A stretch of 64,000 nt of DNA from DASYML01 sp036399835 (GCA_036399835.1 DASWMI010000026.1:1-64000), one strand, 5' to 3'. Counted from the stretch's first letter, positions 40,746-49,176 are shown. Notes: generated by a model from the sequence alone, not told the origin. Made by a program: numbers and translations.

Positions 40746-41047
40746 CTTCCTCTCTCTGATTTCGATTACTCAGGCTCAAGGCTCGCGGTTTTGATCTTAA
40801 TTGATGCGGAAAACTTCTGAACGATTCAGATGCCGGGCCAGTTATCTTTGACAAAAGGCGGCGCGGCCAAGCGGGACTAACAGCAGATTACACGAAGAGA
40901 ACTCTGTCTGGCAATAAAATTTCCGGACCATCAACAGCCACATCTTTCTTATCTATTCCTCTGTATCTTTGCGCCTGCGGTAGTTCAACTTCCGGTTTTG
41001 AAAGACTCTCCAAGTAGAATCTAATGCTTTATCACTGCTCACTTTGC
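40746..41047. other. 302-bp gap between psuG and the histidine kinase
   Basis: Upstream region of the histidine kinase gene and downstream of psuG. I see no coding frame, RNA or strong promoter; a stretch near 40961 resembles short word repeats. Confidence 0.4.
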
Positions 41048-41956
41048 TCACTTTAAAGCTTGTGCCATTTGAGCGGCGACGCGTGCGTTGTTTTCCAGGA
41101 GCGCGATGTTGGCCTTGAGGGTTGCGCCGTCACTCTGACGGGCCAGGCTTGCTAAGAGAAAGGGCGTTAGCTCGCGCCCCTTTATCTTGCGTCGCGCGGC
41201 TTCATCGAGCGATTGGTCCAGAAAGCCCTGCATGACTTCAGCGGGAATTTCCGATTCTGCTGGGACAGGCACGGTCAGGAGGAGCGCGCCTTCAAGACCG
41301 AGTTCCCAACGCGCGCTGGAAATGGCCGCAGCCTCTTCCGGCGCATCAACGCGCACGTCAACGGGCAAGCCGCTGCGCCGCGTGTAGAAGGCAGGCATCT
41401 CGTCGCAGCCGTAACCGATAACAGTGATGCCGTAGGTCTCAAGCCATTCGCGCGTCGCCGGCAGGTCCAGAATACTCTTCGCGCCGGAGCAGACAATCAG
41501 TATACGCGCACGCGCCAGCTCCGGCAGGTCAGCCGAAACGTCCGGCAGCTCGCCTCTGTGCACGCCGCCGATTCCTCCTGTGGCGAAGACACTGATCCCA
41601 GCCTGCTGAGCAATCCAGACTGTAGTCGCGACCGTGGTCGCGCCGTTCCATCCGAGCGCCGCGGCCAGAGGCAGGTCACGCCGGCTGAGCTTCTTGATAT
41701 TATCGTTGCGGGCCAGATATTCGAGTTGCTCGCCGCTCAGGCCGACGCAGAACCGCCCGTTTAAAACAGCAATGGTGGCCGGAACAGCGCCACCATCGAG
41801 AACTATTTGTTCGAGCTTGCGCGCGGTTTCAAGATTGAGCGGGTGCGGCAGCCCGTGAGCAATCACGGTTGATTCGAGCGCGACGAGGGGGAGGCCCCTT
41901 TCGATTGCCTCGCGGACCTCACGACTCAAATGGAAAAGCCTGCTCTCGGGCGTCAT
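41048..41956 (-). CDS. psuG: Pseudouridine-5'-phosphate glycosidase
   Basis: About 302 residues. It has the PsuG blocks LVALESTVIAHGLPHPLN, GAVPATIAVLNGRFCVGL, IKKLSRRDLPLAAALGWNGATTVATT and VFATGGIGGVHRG. VCSGAKSILDLPATREWLET, YGCDEMPAFYTRRSGLPVD and GRELTPFLLA follow. It splits pseudouridine 5'-phosphate to uracil and ribose 5-phosphate with a metal and an active-site lysine. The usual kinase partner PsuK is not adjacent. ATG at 41956 with GGAAAG upstream preferred over TTG at 41977. Confidence 0.95.
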   Translation of the reverse strand: MTPESRLFHLSREVREAIERGLPLVALESTVIAHGLPHPLNLETARKLEQIVLDGGAVPATIAVLNGRFCVGLSGEQLEYLARNDNIKKLSRRDLPLAAALGWNGATTVATTVWIAQQAGISVFATGGIGGVHRGELPDVSADLPELARARILIVCSGAKSILDLPATREWLETYGITVIGYGCDEMPAFYTRRSGLPVDVRVDAPEEAAAISSARWELGLEGALLLTVPVPAESEIPAEVMQGFLDQSLDEAARRKIKGRELTPFLLASLARQSDGATLKANIALLENNARVAAQMAQALK

Positions 41957-42084
41957 CTGCTTTCCAGGGTTGACCAAAGGGCCGTGTTCAAGTATGAAAG
42001 GGAGATAGAGACGAAAGCGGCAAGTCTCGCGGGCAACCTGTTTGAAATTGATAAAGAGGTAACTCTTGTTAACCTGTCAGCGGC

Positions 42085-42423
42085 TTAACCTATCAGGGGC
42101 TCGCCGTCGTAGACGACGCTCCAGCCGTTTTTCTTGCTCGTCGCGAGGCTACGCTTGAACCACTTGGCGGCAGCCGCAGGGTCATCATAGCTCTGCGCAG
42201 AAGGCACGTCTTCGCGCGGGTCGCAGCGAATGATGACTCCCCTTTGCTCATAAGTCTTCAGCCCAAGCAAAGCCAGCATATCGTTTTTCAGCAAGACGAC
42301 TGTACGCACATTGGCCGGATAATCATCCTCGTCGTCTTCCGGCTCGTCCAATTCATCCATCTCAACGTCGTCTTCGATCTCGTCGTTAATCAGGTCGTCA
42401 AAGAAATCATTCTGGTCCTTCAT
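42085..42423 (-). CDS. Small acidic protein of unknown function
   Basis: 112 residues. The first 35 are extremely acidic (DFFDDLINDEIEDDVEMDEL, then DEPEDDEDDYP), followed by a compact basic/neutral part (NVRTVVLLKNDMLALLGLKT, then WFKRSLATSKKNGWSVVYDG). The acidic arm could mimic nucleic acid or bind a basic partner. GAGG at 7 nt precedes the ATG. It follows the S41-like gene on the same strand beyond a terminator hairpin (42460-42491), so probably has its own or read-through transcription. Not recognised as any family. Confidence 0.65.
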   Translation of the reverse strand: MKDQNDFFDDLINDEIEDDVEMDELDEPEDDEDDYPANVRTVVLLKNDMLALLGLKTYEQRGVIIRCDPREDVPSAQSYDDPAAAAKWFKRSLATSKKNGWSVVYDGEPLIG

Positions 42424-42459
42424 CTACACACCTCAAAAAAAATTTCAATATAAGGGAAA

Positions 42460-42491
42460 GGCCGGGCAGAGATTGTACACCTCTCCCGGCC
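42460..42491 (-). terminator. Terminator after the S41-like gene
   Basis: GGCCGGG (42460-42466) pairs with CCCGGCC (42485-42491), with additional CAGAG/CTCT pairing inside. On the minus strand it is followed by a T-containing run, just after the stop at 42517. Confidence 0.65.
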
Positions 42492-42516
42492 CTTTTCACA
42501 CTTCACAGATGAGAGC

Positions 42517-43818
42517 TTAGGCTGCGCTGCGCGCCTGCGTCGCCGACTTGTCGCGCAAAAGCTCCAGAGCCTTCTTTAATTGCAGGTCTTCCGGCTGGAC
42601 CTTTGGCGCTCCGGTTTCCGGAGCGACCTCGCGTTTGTCATTAGGCTGAGCCGGCTTGCCGACTTCGTCATCATCGTTGCCGGTCAAATCTTCAGGGTCA
42701 ATCGCTTCGGCCACCTCTGGCTTTTTGACTTCGACCGAAGGCACGATGCCTGAGCTGGCGCGGTCAGGTCCGAGAAAAGGTTTGCCGCTGGCCGAGGCCC
42801 ACTTGATGGTCGTCAGCAGGAGGCCGTCGCCGTCGCGCAAGGTAAAGAGCTGCTGGTCCACTCCGGCGCCGAAACTCTTTTCGCCAACCACGTCGCCGCG
42901 CTTGCGCTCGTTAAAGGCAGAAGCCACGACTTCGGCTGCGCCCGCCGTCCCGTTGTCAATCAGGACGACGACCGGACCATTAAAGATAGCCAGCTTCGCA
43001 TCAGCCGTGAAGGTCTTGAGCGTCTTGTTTTCGCGCCCTATGGTCTGGGCCAGCGTGCCCTCTTTGATAAAGAGATTGGCGACGCTGATGCCTTCATTGA
43101 GCGAGCCACCGGCCACGCCCCTTAAATCAACCACGACCTTCTGCACGCCCTGCTTAATCAACTCCTGAAGCCGCGCTCGCACATCCGCCCCCTCGCCATC
43201 AGAGAGACTGTTGATACGCAGGATGCCCACTTTGCCAGCTTCGATTCTCGCTTCCGCAGCGGGAGTCTTGAAGGAGGCGCGCGTGACCGTGATGGTCTGC
43301 GGTCGAGAGCCTGCGCGCAGGATGCGCAGCTTGACCTGCGAGCCTGCTGCGCCCCTCAACAGCTCGCGCGCATCATAAAGCGAGATGTCGTGCGTCGCCT
43401 TGCCGTCAATGTACTCTATGATGTCACCTGCGCGAATCCCTGCCTGCTCGGCGGGCGACCCCTTGACCGGAGAGATGACATACAGATAAGAAGCGACCTG
43501 CGAAAGCTCTGCGCCGATACCGGGCCTCGCATCAGTCTTTTCGTTATAGTCGCGAACCTGTTCGGGCGTCAGATATGTCGAGTAAGGATCAAGCCCGTAA
43601 GCCAGACCGCGCAATGCGCCAGCCCTAACCTTCTCCAGGTTAGGCTCATCTACATAATCATTCTGGATGTGTTGAAGAACGCTCTCGAAGATACGCAGTT
43701 GCGCGCCCGGATCATTCTTGGGCTGCTGCGCTGTCGTCGAAAGCCAGCCGCCGACGACCGTATAAAGAGCTATGCTGGCCGAGAAAACAACCAGGGCAAA
43801 CTTGGTGCGAAAAGACAT
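42517..43818 (-). CDS. S41/C-terminal processing protease homologue lacking the Ser-Lys dyad
   Basis: 433 residues. Signal/anchor FALVVFSASIALYTVVGGW, an N-terminal CtpA region (GLAYGLDPYSTYLTPEQ), a PDZ domain (~100-180; VKGSPAEQAGIRAGDIIEYIDG) and the peptidase core. In active CtpA/Prc the core reads TASASE with the catalytic Ser at the first S, and TFGKG 25 residues later with the Lys. Here these are NGTAGAAEVVA (Gly293 in the Ser place) and KSFGAGVDQ (Ala318 in the Lys place). Both catalytic residues are absent and the 25-residue spacing is kept. It should bind but not cleave peptides. C-terminal Pro/Glu-rich tail. GAGG precedes the ATG. Confidence 0.93.
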   Translation of the reverse strand: MSFRTKFALVVFSASIALYTVVGGWLSTTAQQPKNDPGAQLRIFESVLQHIQNDYVDEPNLEKVRAGALRGLAYGLDPYSTYLTPEQVRDYNEKTDARPGIGAELSQVASYLYVISPVKGSPAEQAGIRAGDIIEYIDGKATHDISLYDARELLRGAAGSQVKLRILRAGSRPQTITVTRASFKTPAAEARIEAGKVGILRINSLSDGEGADVRARLQELIKQGVQKVVVDLRGVAGGSLNEGISVANLFIKEGTLAQTIGRENKTLKTFTADAKLAIFNGPVVVLIDNGTAGAAEVVASAFNERKRGDVVGEKSFGAGVDQQLFTLRDGDGLLLTTIKWASASGKPFLGPDRASSGIVPSVEVKKPEVAEAIDPEDLTGNDDDEVGKPAQPNDKREVAPETGAPKVQPEDLQLKKALELLRDKSATQARSAA

Positions 43819-43930
43819 GTGTGTGACCTCAGAAAAAAAACGTCGCCGATTCTTGAAAGAGCGTCGGCAGGCGGCCCGCCAACGCCGCGCTCTCGTCGTA
43901 TCATACAGTGGGCACTAGACTTGCGCAAGC

Positions 43931-43950
43931 AGCCGCCCTTTCAGGCGGCT
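43931..43950. terminator. Hairpin in the S41/ruvX divergent gap
   Basis: AGCCGCC (43931-43937) and GGCGGCT (43944-43950) with a 6-nt loop. It sits between divergent genes, so an attenuator or regulatory hairpin for ruvX is as likely as a terminator. Confidence 0.35.
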
Positions 43951-44004
43951 TGACTTGATGAGCCACGGGTTTCTATACTCCGCACTCCCCTGCTAGGAAA
44001 CAAA

Positions 44005-44508
44005 TTGCCTGAAGCCGACCAACCACAAGCATTAACCGACGATGGCCCGAAAGAGAGGCCCGCCGCAGGTCGTCTGTTGTCGCTTGACCTGGGCCAAAGC
44101 CGCGTCGGGGTGGCCGTCTCGGACGAACTCGGAATTACCGTGCGACCGCTACCCGCCGTGCGCAGGTCCAGTTGGAAAGAGCTGCTGCGCGAAGTTGCCA
44201 AAATGCTCAGCAGCTTTGACGCCAAAGGGCTGGTAATTGGTTTGCCGCTCAACATGGACGGCTCTGAAGGCGAGCCTGCCAGGGAAGCCAGACGGCTCGC
44301 TCGCAACTTCGAGCTGTCGCTAGCTGTCCCCGTCTACTTGCAGGATGAGCGACTCACTTCCCGCGAAGCCGAAGCGGAGCTTTACGCCTCCGGTCTCAAA
44401 CGAAGCGAGGTCCGCGCGCTCGTGGACAGTGCGGCGGCGGCCATTATCCTGCGCGACTTTCTGTCGCTTCCGGCGAGCCGGAATCTATTGGAAACGGACA
44501 AGCCATAG
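44005..44508 (+). CDS. ruvX: Holliday-junction resolvase-like RuvX (YqgF)
   Basis: 167 residues, RNase H-like fold. Blocks: RLLSLDLGQSRVGVAVSDELG with the first catalytic Asp, KGLVIGLPLNMDGSEGE, VPVYLQDERLTSREAE and the last acidic residue in VDSAAAAIILRDFL. YqgF/RuvX is implicated in 16S rRNA processing and in branched-DNA resolution; the former is now thought central. The start is TTG at 44005 with AGGAAACAAA upstream, since no ATG fits the N-terminus. The mltG gene follows after 47 nt, a common ruvX-mltG pairing. Confidence 0.93.
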   Translation: MPEADQPQALTDDGPKERPAAGRLLSLDLGQSRVGVAVSDELGITVRPLPAVRRSSWKELLREVAKMLSSFDAKGLVIGLPLNMDGSEGEPAREARRLARNFELSLAVPVYLQDERLTSREAEAELYASGLKRSEVRALVDSAAAAIILRDFLSLPASRNLLETDKP

Positions 44509-44555
44509 CCGTCATCGAAGCATCATCTGACGAGCCTTCATCAAAGCATAATTTT

Positions 44556-45647
44556 ATGAAACGTCTAGTTCTCATCCTGCTCTTACTGCTCTTGCTCTGC
44601 GGCGCGGGCGTGGCCTTCTGGGCCTACAGAGAAATCCGCACGCCCATCTCGCATCAGAAATCATCCGAGTACATAGAGATTCCGCGCGGCTCTTCGCCAG
44701 ACGAGATTGCACGGAAGCTGGTCTCCGTGGGCGTTATCAGACGTGAATGGCCCTTTCTCCTCTACATCAAATGGAAAGGCGCTGGACCAAAGCTCAAGGC
44801 CGGGGAATATCGCTTTCCTTCTCCCATCTCGCCGCTCGGCGTGCTGAGAAAACTTGAAGAGGGTGAGCAACGACTGAGCCGTTTTACGGTGATAGAAGGC
44901 TGGACTCGCTGGGATATTGCCGATTCGATGGCGAACATCCCTGAGCTGCACCTGCCCGATTCCAAAGCAGCCCTCGCGCTGATGGATGATGTCAGCCTGA
45001 TTCAAGACATAGACCCGGAGGCACAGAATCTGGAAGGTTATCTCTTCCCCGACACCTACAGCTTTCCGCCGAACACCAGCGCAGCAGAGATGATCAACGC
45101 GATGGTCAAGCGATTTCGTAAAGAGTGGAAGCCGGAATGGGCCGAACGCGCCCGCGCTCTCAACATGACGCCGCGCCAGATTGCGACCATCGCTTCGCTG
45201 ATTGAGACGGAAGCGAAGCTCAAAGAAGAACGCCCGATGGTCGCTTCCGTTATCTACAATCGCCTCAAACAAAATATGGCTCTCGGTGTAGACTCGACTA
45301 TCATCTACGCCTCAAAGCTGGCGGGCAAGTGGAAGAATGACGGGAAGGTTTACAAGAGCGATGTCGAGAGGCAATCGCCTTATAACACGCGTCTGCACAC
45401 GGGGCTGCCGCCCGGCCCCATCGCTTCCTACGGCGCAAGCTCGCTCGAAGCCGCGCTCTATCCTGCGCAGACAGATTATCTTTACTATGTGCGCAATCCC
45501 GCGCGCGATGACGGCGCGCACAACTTTTACACAAACGAGGCGGACTTCGGACGCGGCGTGCAGGCCCTGCGCGATTGGGAGCGCGAGCGAGATGCTCGCC
45601 AGGCCAACCCTCAGCCCGAAGCCAGCGTCAATACTCCTGTGCAGTAG
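44556..45647 (+). CDS. mltG: Endolytic murein transglycosylase MltG
   Basis: 363 residues. One N-terminal membrane helix (RLVLILLLLLLLCGAGVAFW), a LysM-like region (IEIPRGSSPDEIARKL), and the YceG catalytic domain. That domain contains NLEGYLFPDTYSFP, TIASLIETEAK with catalytic Glu ~217, RPMVASVIYNRL, LGVDSTIIYA and SPYNTRLHTGLPPGPIA. It cleaves nascent peptidoglycan strands at the inner-membrane periplasmic face and so ends glycan polymerisation. The C-terminus is a Pro/Gln tail. Directly downstream of ruvX and probably cotranscribed. Confidence 0.96.
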   Translation: MKRLVLILLLLLLLCGAGVAFWAYREIRTPISHQKSSEYIEIPRGSSPDEIARKLVSVGVIRREWPFLLYIKWKGAGPKLKAGEYRFPSPISPLGVLRKLEEGEQRLSRFTVIEGWTRWDIADSMANIPELHLPDSKAALALMDDVSLIQDIDPEAQNLEGYLFPDTYSFPPNTSAAEMINAMVKRFRKEWKPEWAERARALNMTPRQIATIASLIETEAKLKEERPMVASVIYNRLKQNMALGVDSTIIYASKLAGKWKNDGKVYKSDVERQSPYNTRLHTGLPPGPIASYGASSLEAALYPAQTDYLYYVRNPARDDGAHNFYTNEADFGRGVQALRDWERERDARQANPQPEASVNTPVQ

Positions 45648-45876
45648 AAATTCAGCCACCGCAGACAAAGAGCATAAGCAGAAAAGATGTGTTGAAAACT
45701 CTTATAGAATTCTGATTTATCTACTCTCCGTGTCTCCGTGCCTGCCGTGGCTCATCTTCTGAGTTGAAATACTCTCTAAGGTTTTGGCACGCCTGCTTGA
45801 ATTTGCACTGGCGTTGTTCTATGCTCCGGCTGGTCTCCCATCTATTCTCTTCTTCGGACCGCAAGGGGTGATTAAA

Positions 45877-46521
45877 GTGAAACGAACCATTGCCATCTTC
45901 TTTGTCCTGGCTCTGACGGGAATCATTGCTGAGGCGCAGCAGAGTAAGGGTGAAGACCAGCAACGTGTCCGCGTCCGCGATTCGAGCACTGGAAGAATGC
46001 CCGGCGTTAACGGTGGCAATACGGACACGGGCACTGGGCGCGGGATAGATTTCGGTAAGGGACGCACGCCTACTCCGCCGCCGATTCCAAACCCGTACCG
46101 CCTGACGGCACGCCGCGATGTTCTCATCAAGGCCGTCGAGACTGTCATGCATGAACGCAAGCTGACGCTCGACCCTGCGGCCTCAAAGCCAGAAGAAGGC
46201 ATCCTCGTCAGCCAGCCCTACACTTTTATCAAGGGCGCGGTGGTGGCCGAATCCGAGCTGGGCCGTTATGCAGACCTTCCGGGCGCGCAGGCGCGTGGCT
46301 GGACGCGTGGCCGCTATACGATCATTGTAGAGGTGCAACCGATTGACGGGATGAGCGCCAACGTTTCCATCAACGCCAAGATTGAAGGGCGCACGGACGG
46401 AGCTTCCGGCGCGGAATGGGTGACCGTCCGCAGCAACGGGACGGCGGAGCAGGAGTTTTTGAGCGCACTGATTGAGAATGTCACCGGCGCTCCCCCGCCT
46501 GGCCGTACCCTTGAGCCGTAA
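45877..46521 (+). CDS. Exported protein of unknown function
   Basis: 214 residues starting GTG at 45877 with AAGGGG 9 nt upstream. Signal peptide KRTIAIFFVLALTGIIAEAQQ, then a disordered Gly/Thr/Asp-rich stretch and a PTPPPIPNPYRLTARRD proline segment. A mixed alpha/beta domain follows, with VLIKAVETVMHERKLTLDPA, EGILVSQPYTFIKG and GRYTIIVEVQPIDGMSANVSINAKIEG. The fold suggestion (one helix then a beta-sheet) recalls small outer-membrane accessory lipoproteins, but no cysteine lipobox is present and I do not assign it. Role in the envelope is inferred from the signal peptide and from mltG next door. Confidence 0.72.
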   Translation: MKRTIAIFFVLALTGIIAEAQQSKGEDQQRVRVRDSSTGRMPGVNGGNTDTGTGRGIDFGKGRTPTPPPIPNPYRLTARRDVLIKAVETVMHERKLTLDPAASKPEEGILVSQPYTFIKGAVVAESELGRYADLPGAQARGWTRGRYTIIVEVQPIDGMSANVSINAKIEGRTDGASGAEWVTVRSNGTAEQEFLSALIENVTGAPPPGRTLEP

Positions 46522-46650
46522 AGGCCCGGATAAGCAAACTTCCGTCGAAGAAGGATGTGAGGGAAGCTTTTGCTCCAGCTTTGTGCCTGATATATCAGCA
46601 GCTTAACTACTCTCGCCTGATAGTTTGCTTTAACCATCGAAGGTTTTATC

Positions 46651-47280
46651 ATGGAGACTCTGCACGTTTCCGGGGAGACAACAGAAACAGAGCGACAGGG
46701 CGTTGGCGATGGAGGCTCAAGGCTCTCTATGGCTATCGCCGTACTCGCCGCGCTCGTCGTCACGGTCAGTCTGTTTGCCGGTTACATGCTTCTCAGAAAG
46801 CGTCATGCCGAGCAGGTCAAAGCCGAGACGCCGCCGGAAACTGTCAAGCCAGCCCCCTCGCCCGTCATACAGGTCTTTGTGGATGATGCCATGCTCAAGG
46901 GGTCCGAGACCCTGCTTGGCGGAACGCTCTTGAATATCTCGCCTGATAATTTGACGGATTTATCCGTTGAGCTTGAGTTAAAGCGGCGTAAAGACGGAAC
47001 TTCAGAGGTGCGCACGGTGAGCGTCGCGCCAAAGGACCTGACGCCCGAACAGCAGGGCCGTTATGCACTGCAAGTCTTCTCCAGAGATTATAGCGGCGCG
47101 CGGTTTCTGCGTATTAAAAGCGGCTCGCAATCAACAGAAGTGCCATTCAAAACAGTTCCCGGCGCACAGCGCCCGCCGGAGCGCATCCCCCAAAAGACCG
47201 TGATCGTCAATCGTCCTTCCCCCAGGCCGAAAGACGGTGGCTTTATCAATACACCCGATAATCCGACCAAAGTCCCTTAA
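46651..47280 (+). CDS. Single-span membrane protein with an exposed beta domain
   Basis: 209 residues. After ~24 polar residues comes one membrane helix (LSMAIAVLAALVVTVSLFAGYMLL). A Pro-rich linker and a beta-sandwich-like domain follow (IQVFVDDAMLKGSETLLGGTLLNISPDNLTDLSVELELKRR, seen as GGTLLNISPDNLTDLSVELE). LTPEQQGRYALQVFSRDYSGARFLRI is next, and the Pro/Lys tail ends KVP. The NISPDxLxxLxVELELKRR pattern resembles FxLYD/DUF2393-like domains for extra-cytoplasmic binding. Function unknown. ATG at 46651. The 358-bp gap to the next gene is described separately. Confidence 0.7.
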   Translation: METLHVSGETTETERQGVGDGGSRLSMAIAVLAALVVTVSLFAGYMLLRKRHAEQVKAETPPETVKPAPSPVIQVFVDDAMLKGSETLLGGTLLNISPDNLTDLSVELELKRRKDGTSEVRTVSVAPKDLTPEQQGRYALQVFSRDYSGARFLRIKSGSQSTEVPFKTVPGAQRPPERIPQKTVIVNRPSPRPKDGGFINTPDNPTKVP

Positions 47281-47370
47281 TGAATCCTGTCGCATCATCC
47301 GTCCACGGTCTTTTGCTGCCGACCAAGACATGATTTAGACCGTTAGTTTTCTTTTCCAACTCGACCGTTC

Positions 47371-47385
47371 TCAAGTATCACTTGA
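47371..47385. promoter_or_regulatory. Dyad TCAAGTATCACTTGA
   Basis: Perfect inverted repeat with 6-bp arms and a 3-nt centre. Same AAGT-N3-ACTT pattern as at 23241-23255; relative of the recN upstream site. Confidence 0.35.
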
Positions 47386-47394
47386 AGAGTCGGC
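47380..47394 (+). repeat. Dispersed ACTTGAAGAGTCGGC repeat, copy 3
   Basis: Exact 15-mer match to 15972-15986. Overlaps the right arm of the dyad at 47371-47385. Confidence 0.4.
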
Positions 47395-47547
47395 AGGGCG
47401 ACAATAGTTAAAGCGAATTCTTCGCATCTCCTTTTTTATCTGCTGTGACACTTTAGCTTGGCCCGAAAGATAAAACGTCCGTTCAGTTTAAATCAGAGAC
47501 AACCCATACGGATGCTTGCGCCGTCACACCTAAGTCGCAACGCTTGC

Positions 47548-47577
47548 TTGATGCAATGCACCTTTGTTCGCTAGAAT
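47548..47577 (+). promoter_or_regulatory. Promoter candidate for the 47639 gene
   Basis: TTGATG (47548-47553), 18-nt spacer, TAGAAT (47572-47577), about 60 nt before the ATG at 47639. Confidence 0.5.
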
Positions 47578-47638
47578 CCCAGGCGACTTGAAAGCGCACC
47601 TGTTTTAAAATTCGTTCGCACGCTTGTCCGGCAAGATC

Positions 47639-48187
47639 ATGCTCAAAGTATCTTACTTAATGCTCCCGCTCCTGCTGTTTCTCTTCTCTGGCTCAGCCTT
47701 TGGGCAGTCCACGCAGTTGCCCAACCCTATAGACCGCATCAGCGCGGATAAAAGCTCGCCTAACTCAAGCCAGACACGGCTCGGCTCGCCTGAAGAAGAG
47801 ATGCTCATGCGCAGCGAGATTAAGTCCAGGGAAAAAGCGCGGACGGAGAATCTGCAACGCGCGCGTGAGGCCGCACAGTTGGGCGTGGAGCTGCGAGATA
47901 CATATATCAAGCATAAAGCCTTGAGCCGCGAAGACTGGAAGAAGCTCGAGCGTATGGAGAAGCTGGCGCGCCGGATTCGCAGCGAAGCCGGAGGCTCAGG
48001 CGATGATGAGACCTTGAAGGATGTGCCTCAAAGGCTTGAGACGGCACTGGAACGCGCCGCAGAAGTCTCCGAAGAGATGCGCAAAGGCGTCGAGAAGACT
48101 CCGCGACAGGTCATCTCCATGACCGTCATCGAGCGCGCCAACGAACTGATCGAAATCATCCGGTTGATACGCGCTTTCACACGCTAA
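47639..48187 (+). CDS. Exported helical protein of unknown function
   Basis: 182 residues. Signal peptide MLKVSYLMLPLLLFLFSGSA with cleavage after FGQ or similar. The mature protein is strongly helical and charged. It has EEEMLMRSEIKSREKARTEN, DWKKLERMEKLARRIRSEAG, RLETALERAAEVSEEMRKGV and ERANELIEIIRLIRAFTR, likely a periplasmic coiled-coil or helical bundle. The TTG at 47624 is in frame, but the ATG at 47639 gives a normal signal peptide. It is followed after 20 nt by a VWA gene, so the two form an operon. The helical protein could be an accessory to the VWA protein; unproven. Confidence 0.72.
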   Translation: MLKVSYLMLPLLLFLFSGSAFGQSTQLPNPIDRISADKSSPNSSQTRLGSPEEEMLMRSEIKSREKARTENLQRAREAAQLGVELRDTYIKHKALSREDWKKLERMEKLARRIRSEAGGSGDDETLKDVPQRLETALERAAEVSEEMRKGVEKTPRQVISMTVIERANELIEIIRLIRAFTR

Positions 48188-48207
48188 AGACCCTTTATCT
48201 ATCATCA

Positions 48208-49155
48208 ATGATGACCCACGCGAGAAGTTATTCAATCAGGCACAGACCCGCGCTCTTGATCTACGCACTTATCCTTTCCCTTCTCTTTCCGCTCATCGCA
48301 CAGGCTCAGGACACGGACGATGGCGACGATGTCGTCCGCGTCAATACGGACCTGGTAGTCCTCAACGTCACCGTGACAGATTCAGAGGGCCGTTATGTTC
48401 ACGGGTTGCGACGGACGGATTTCAAGCTTTTTGAGGACGGGCGCGAGCAGACGGTAGATACTATCGCCAGCTTTAACGACGAAGAGACGCCTTTTGCTGC
48501 CGTCGTCCTGCTGGACACTTCAGGGAGCATGGAATCGCGTCTCTCGCTGGCACGCTCGGCGGCGATACGTTTTCTCAACGGGCTGCGTTCCGAAGATGTC
48601 GCTGCCATTTATAGCTTCGACGCCAAGATCGAGCAGGTCCAGGATTTCTCTCCGAGCCGCGATTTAGCCCCGGTCGCTTTTAATATACATGCGCGCGGCA
48701 TGACGGCTCTCAATGATGCCATCATCCGCGCTTCGCGTGAACTCTCGCAACGCGAGGAAAAAAGGAAAGCCATCATAGTGCTCTCCGACGGGATGGATAC
48801 TTACAGCAAGGCTTCTGCGGGCAAGGCTTTGGAGAGCGCGCTGGCGATAGGAGCGACTATTTATACGGTGGATATGTCCGCGACCGGCGGCGCTGCCACG
48901 CGCAATAACCAGAGCGCTGCGGCGCTGCGCGAGTTCGCCAGCAAAAGCGGCGGGCGCTTTGTCTCGACACCGGGTGGGCCAGCCCTGCGCGATGCCTTCT
49001 CAAGTATTGTCGCGGAGCTTGGCAATCAGTACACCATCAGCTACCGTCCTTTGAACCGCACACGCGATGGGCGCTGGCGCTCGATTGAAGTCAAGCTCTC
49101 GAAGCCGGAAGCGACCGCACGCACACGCAAAGGTTATCGCGCACCTAAAAAATAG
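48208..49155 (+). CDS. Secreted VWA domain protein (Acidobacterial VWFA-related type), 3 of 3
   Basis: 315 residues. Signal peptide LLIYALILSLLFPLIAQAQ, then VVRVNTDLVVLNVTVTDSEGRYVHGLRRTDFKLFEDG, here in parts: NTDLVVLNVTVTDSEGRYV and FKLFEDG. That is the textbook N-terminal module of TIGR03436-like proteins. The VWA domain has MIDAS VLLDTSGSME, AIYSFDAKI, GMTALNDAI and IVLSDGMDTYS. It ends NQYTISYRPLNRTRDG and RKGYRAPKK. Role at the surface unknown. Cotranscribed with the helical protein upstream. Converges on ddl with a hairpin between. Confidence 0.9.
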   Translation: MMTHARSYSIRHRPALLIYALILSLLFPLIAQAQDTDDGDDVVRVNTDLVVLNVTVTDSEGRYVHGLRRTDFKLFEDGREQTVDTIASFNDEETPFAAVVLLDTSGSMESRLSLARSAAIRFLNGLRSEDVAAIYSFDAKIEQVQDFSPSRDLAPVAFNIHARGMTALNDAIIRASRELSQREEKRKAIIVLSDGMDTYSKASAGKALESALAIGATIYTVDMSATGGAATRNNQSAAALREFASKSGGRFVSTPGGPALRDAFSSIVAELGNQYTISYRPLNRTRDGRWRSIEVKLSKPEATARTRKGYRAPKK

Positions 49156-49176
49156 TTTTAGATATTCCTTTAAGCT

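Larger units (their letters stand above)
47281..47638. other. 358-bp gap with dispersed repeat, dyad and promoter
   Basis: Holds the dyad TCAAGTATCACTTGA (47371-47385), the overlapping repeat ACTTGAAGAGTCGGC (47380-47394) that is also at 15972, and a promoter at 47548-47577 for the next gene. No coding frame is seen. Confidence 0.5.

Noticed and set aside
841..43820. Shared GAGGTC(C)ACACACATGTC leader of ssb and the S41-like gene
   Set aside because: The match is short and includes the Shine-Dalgarno and start codon; probably coincidence.
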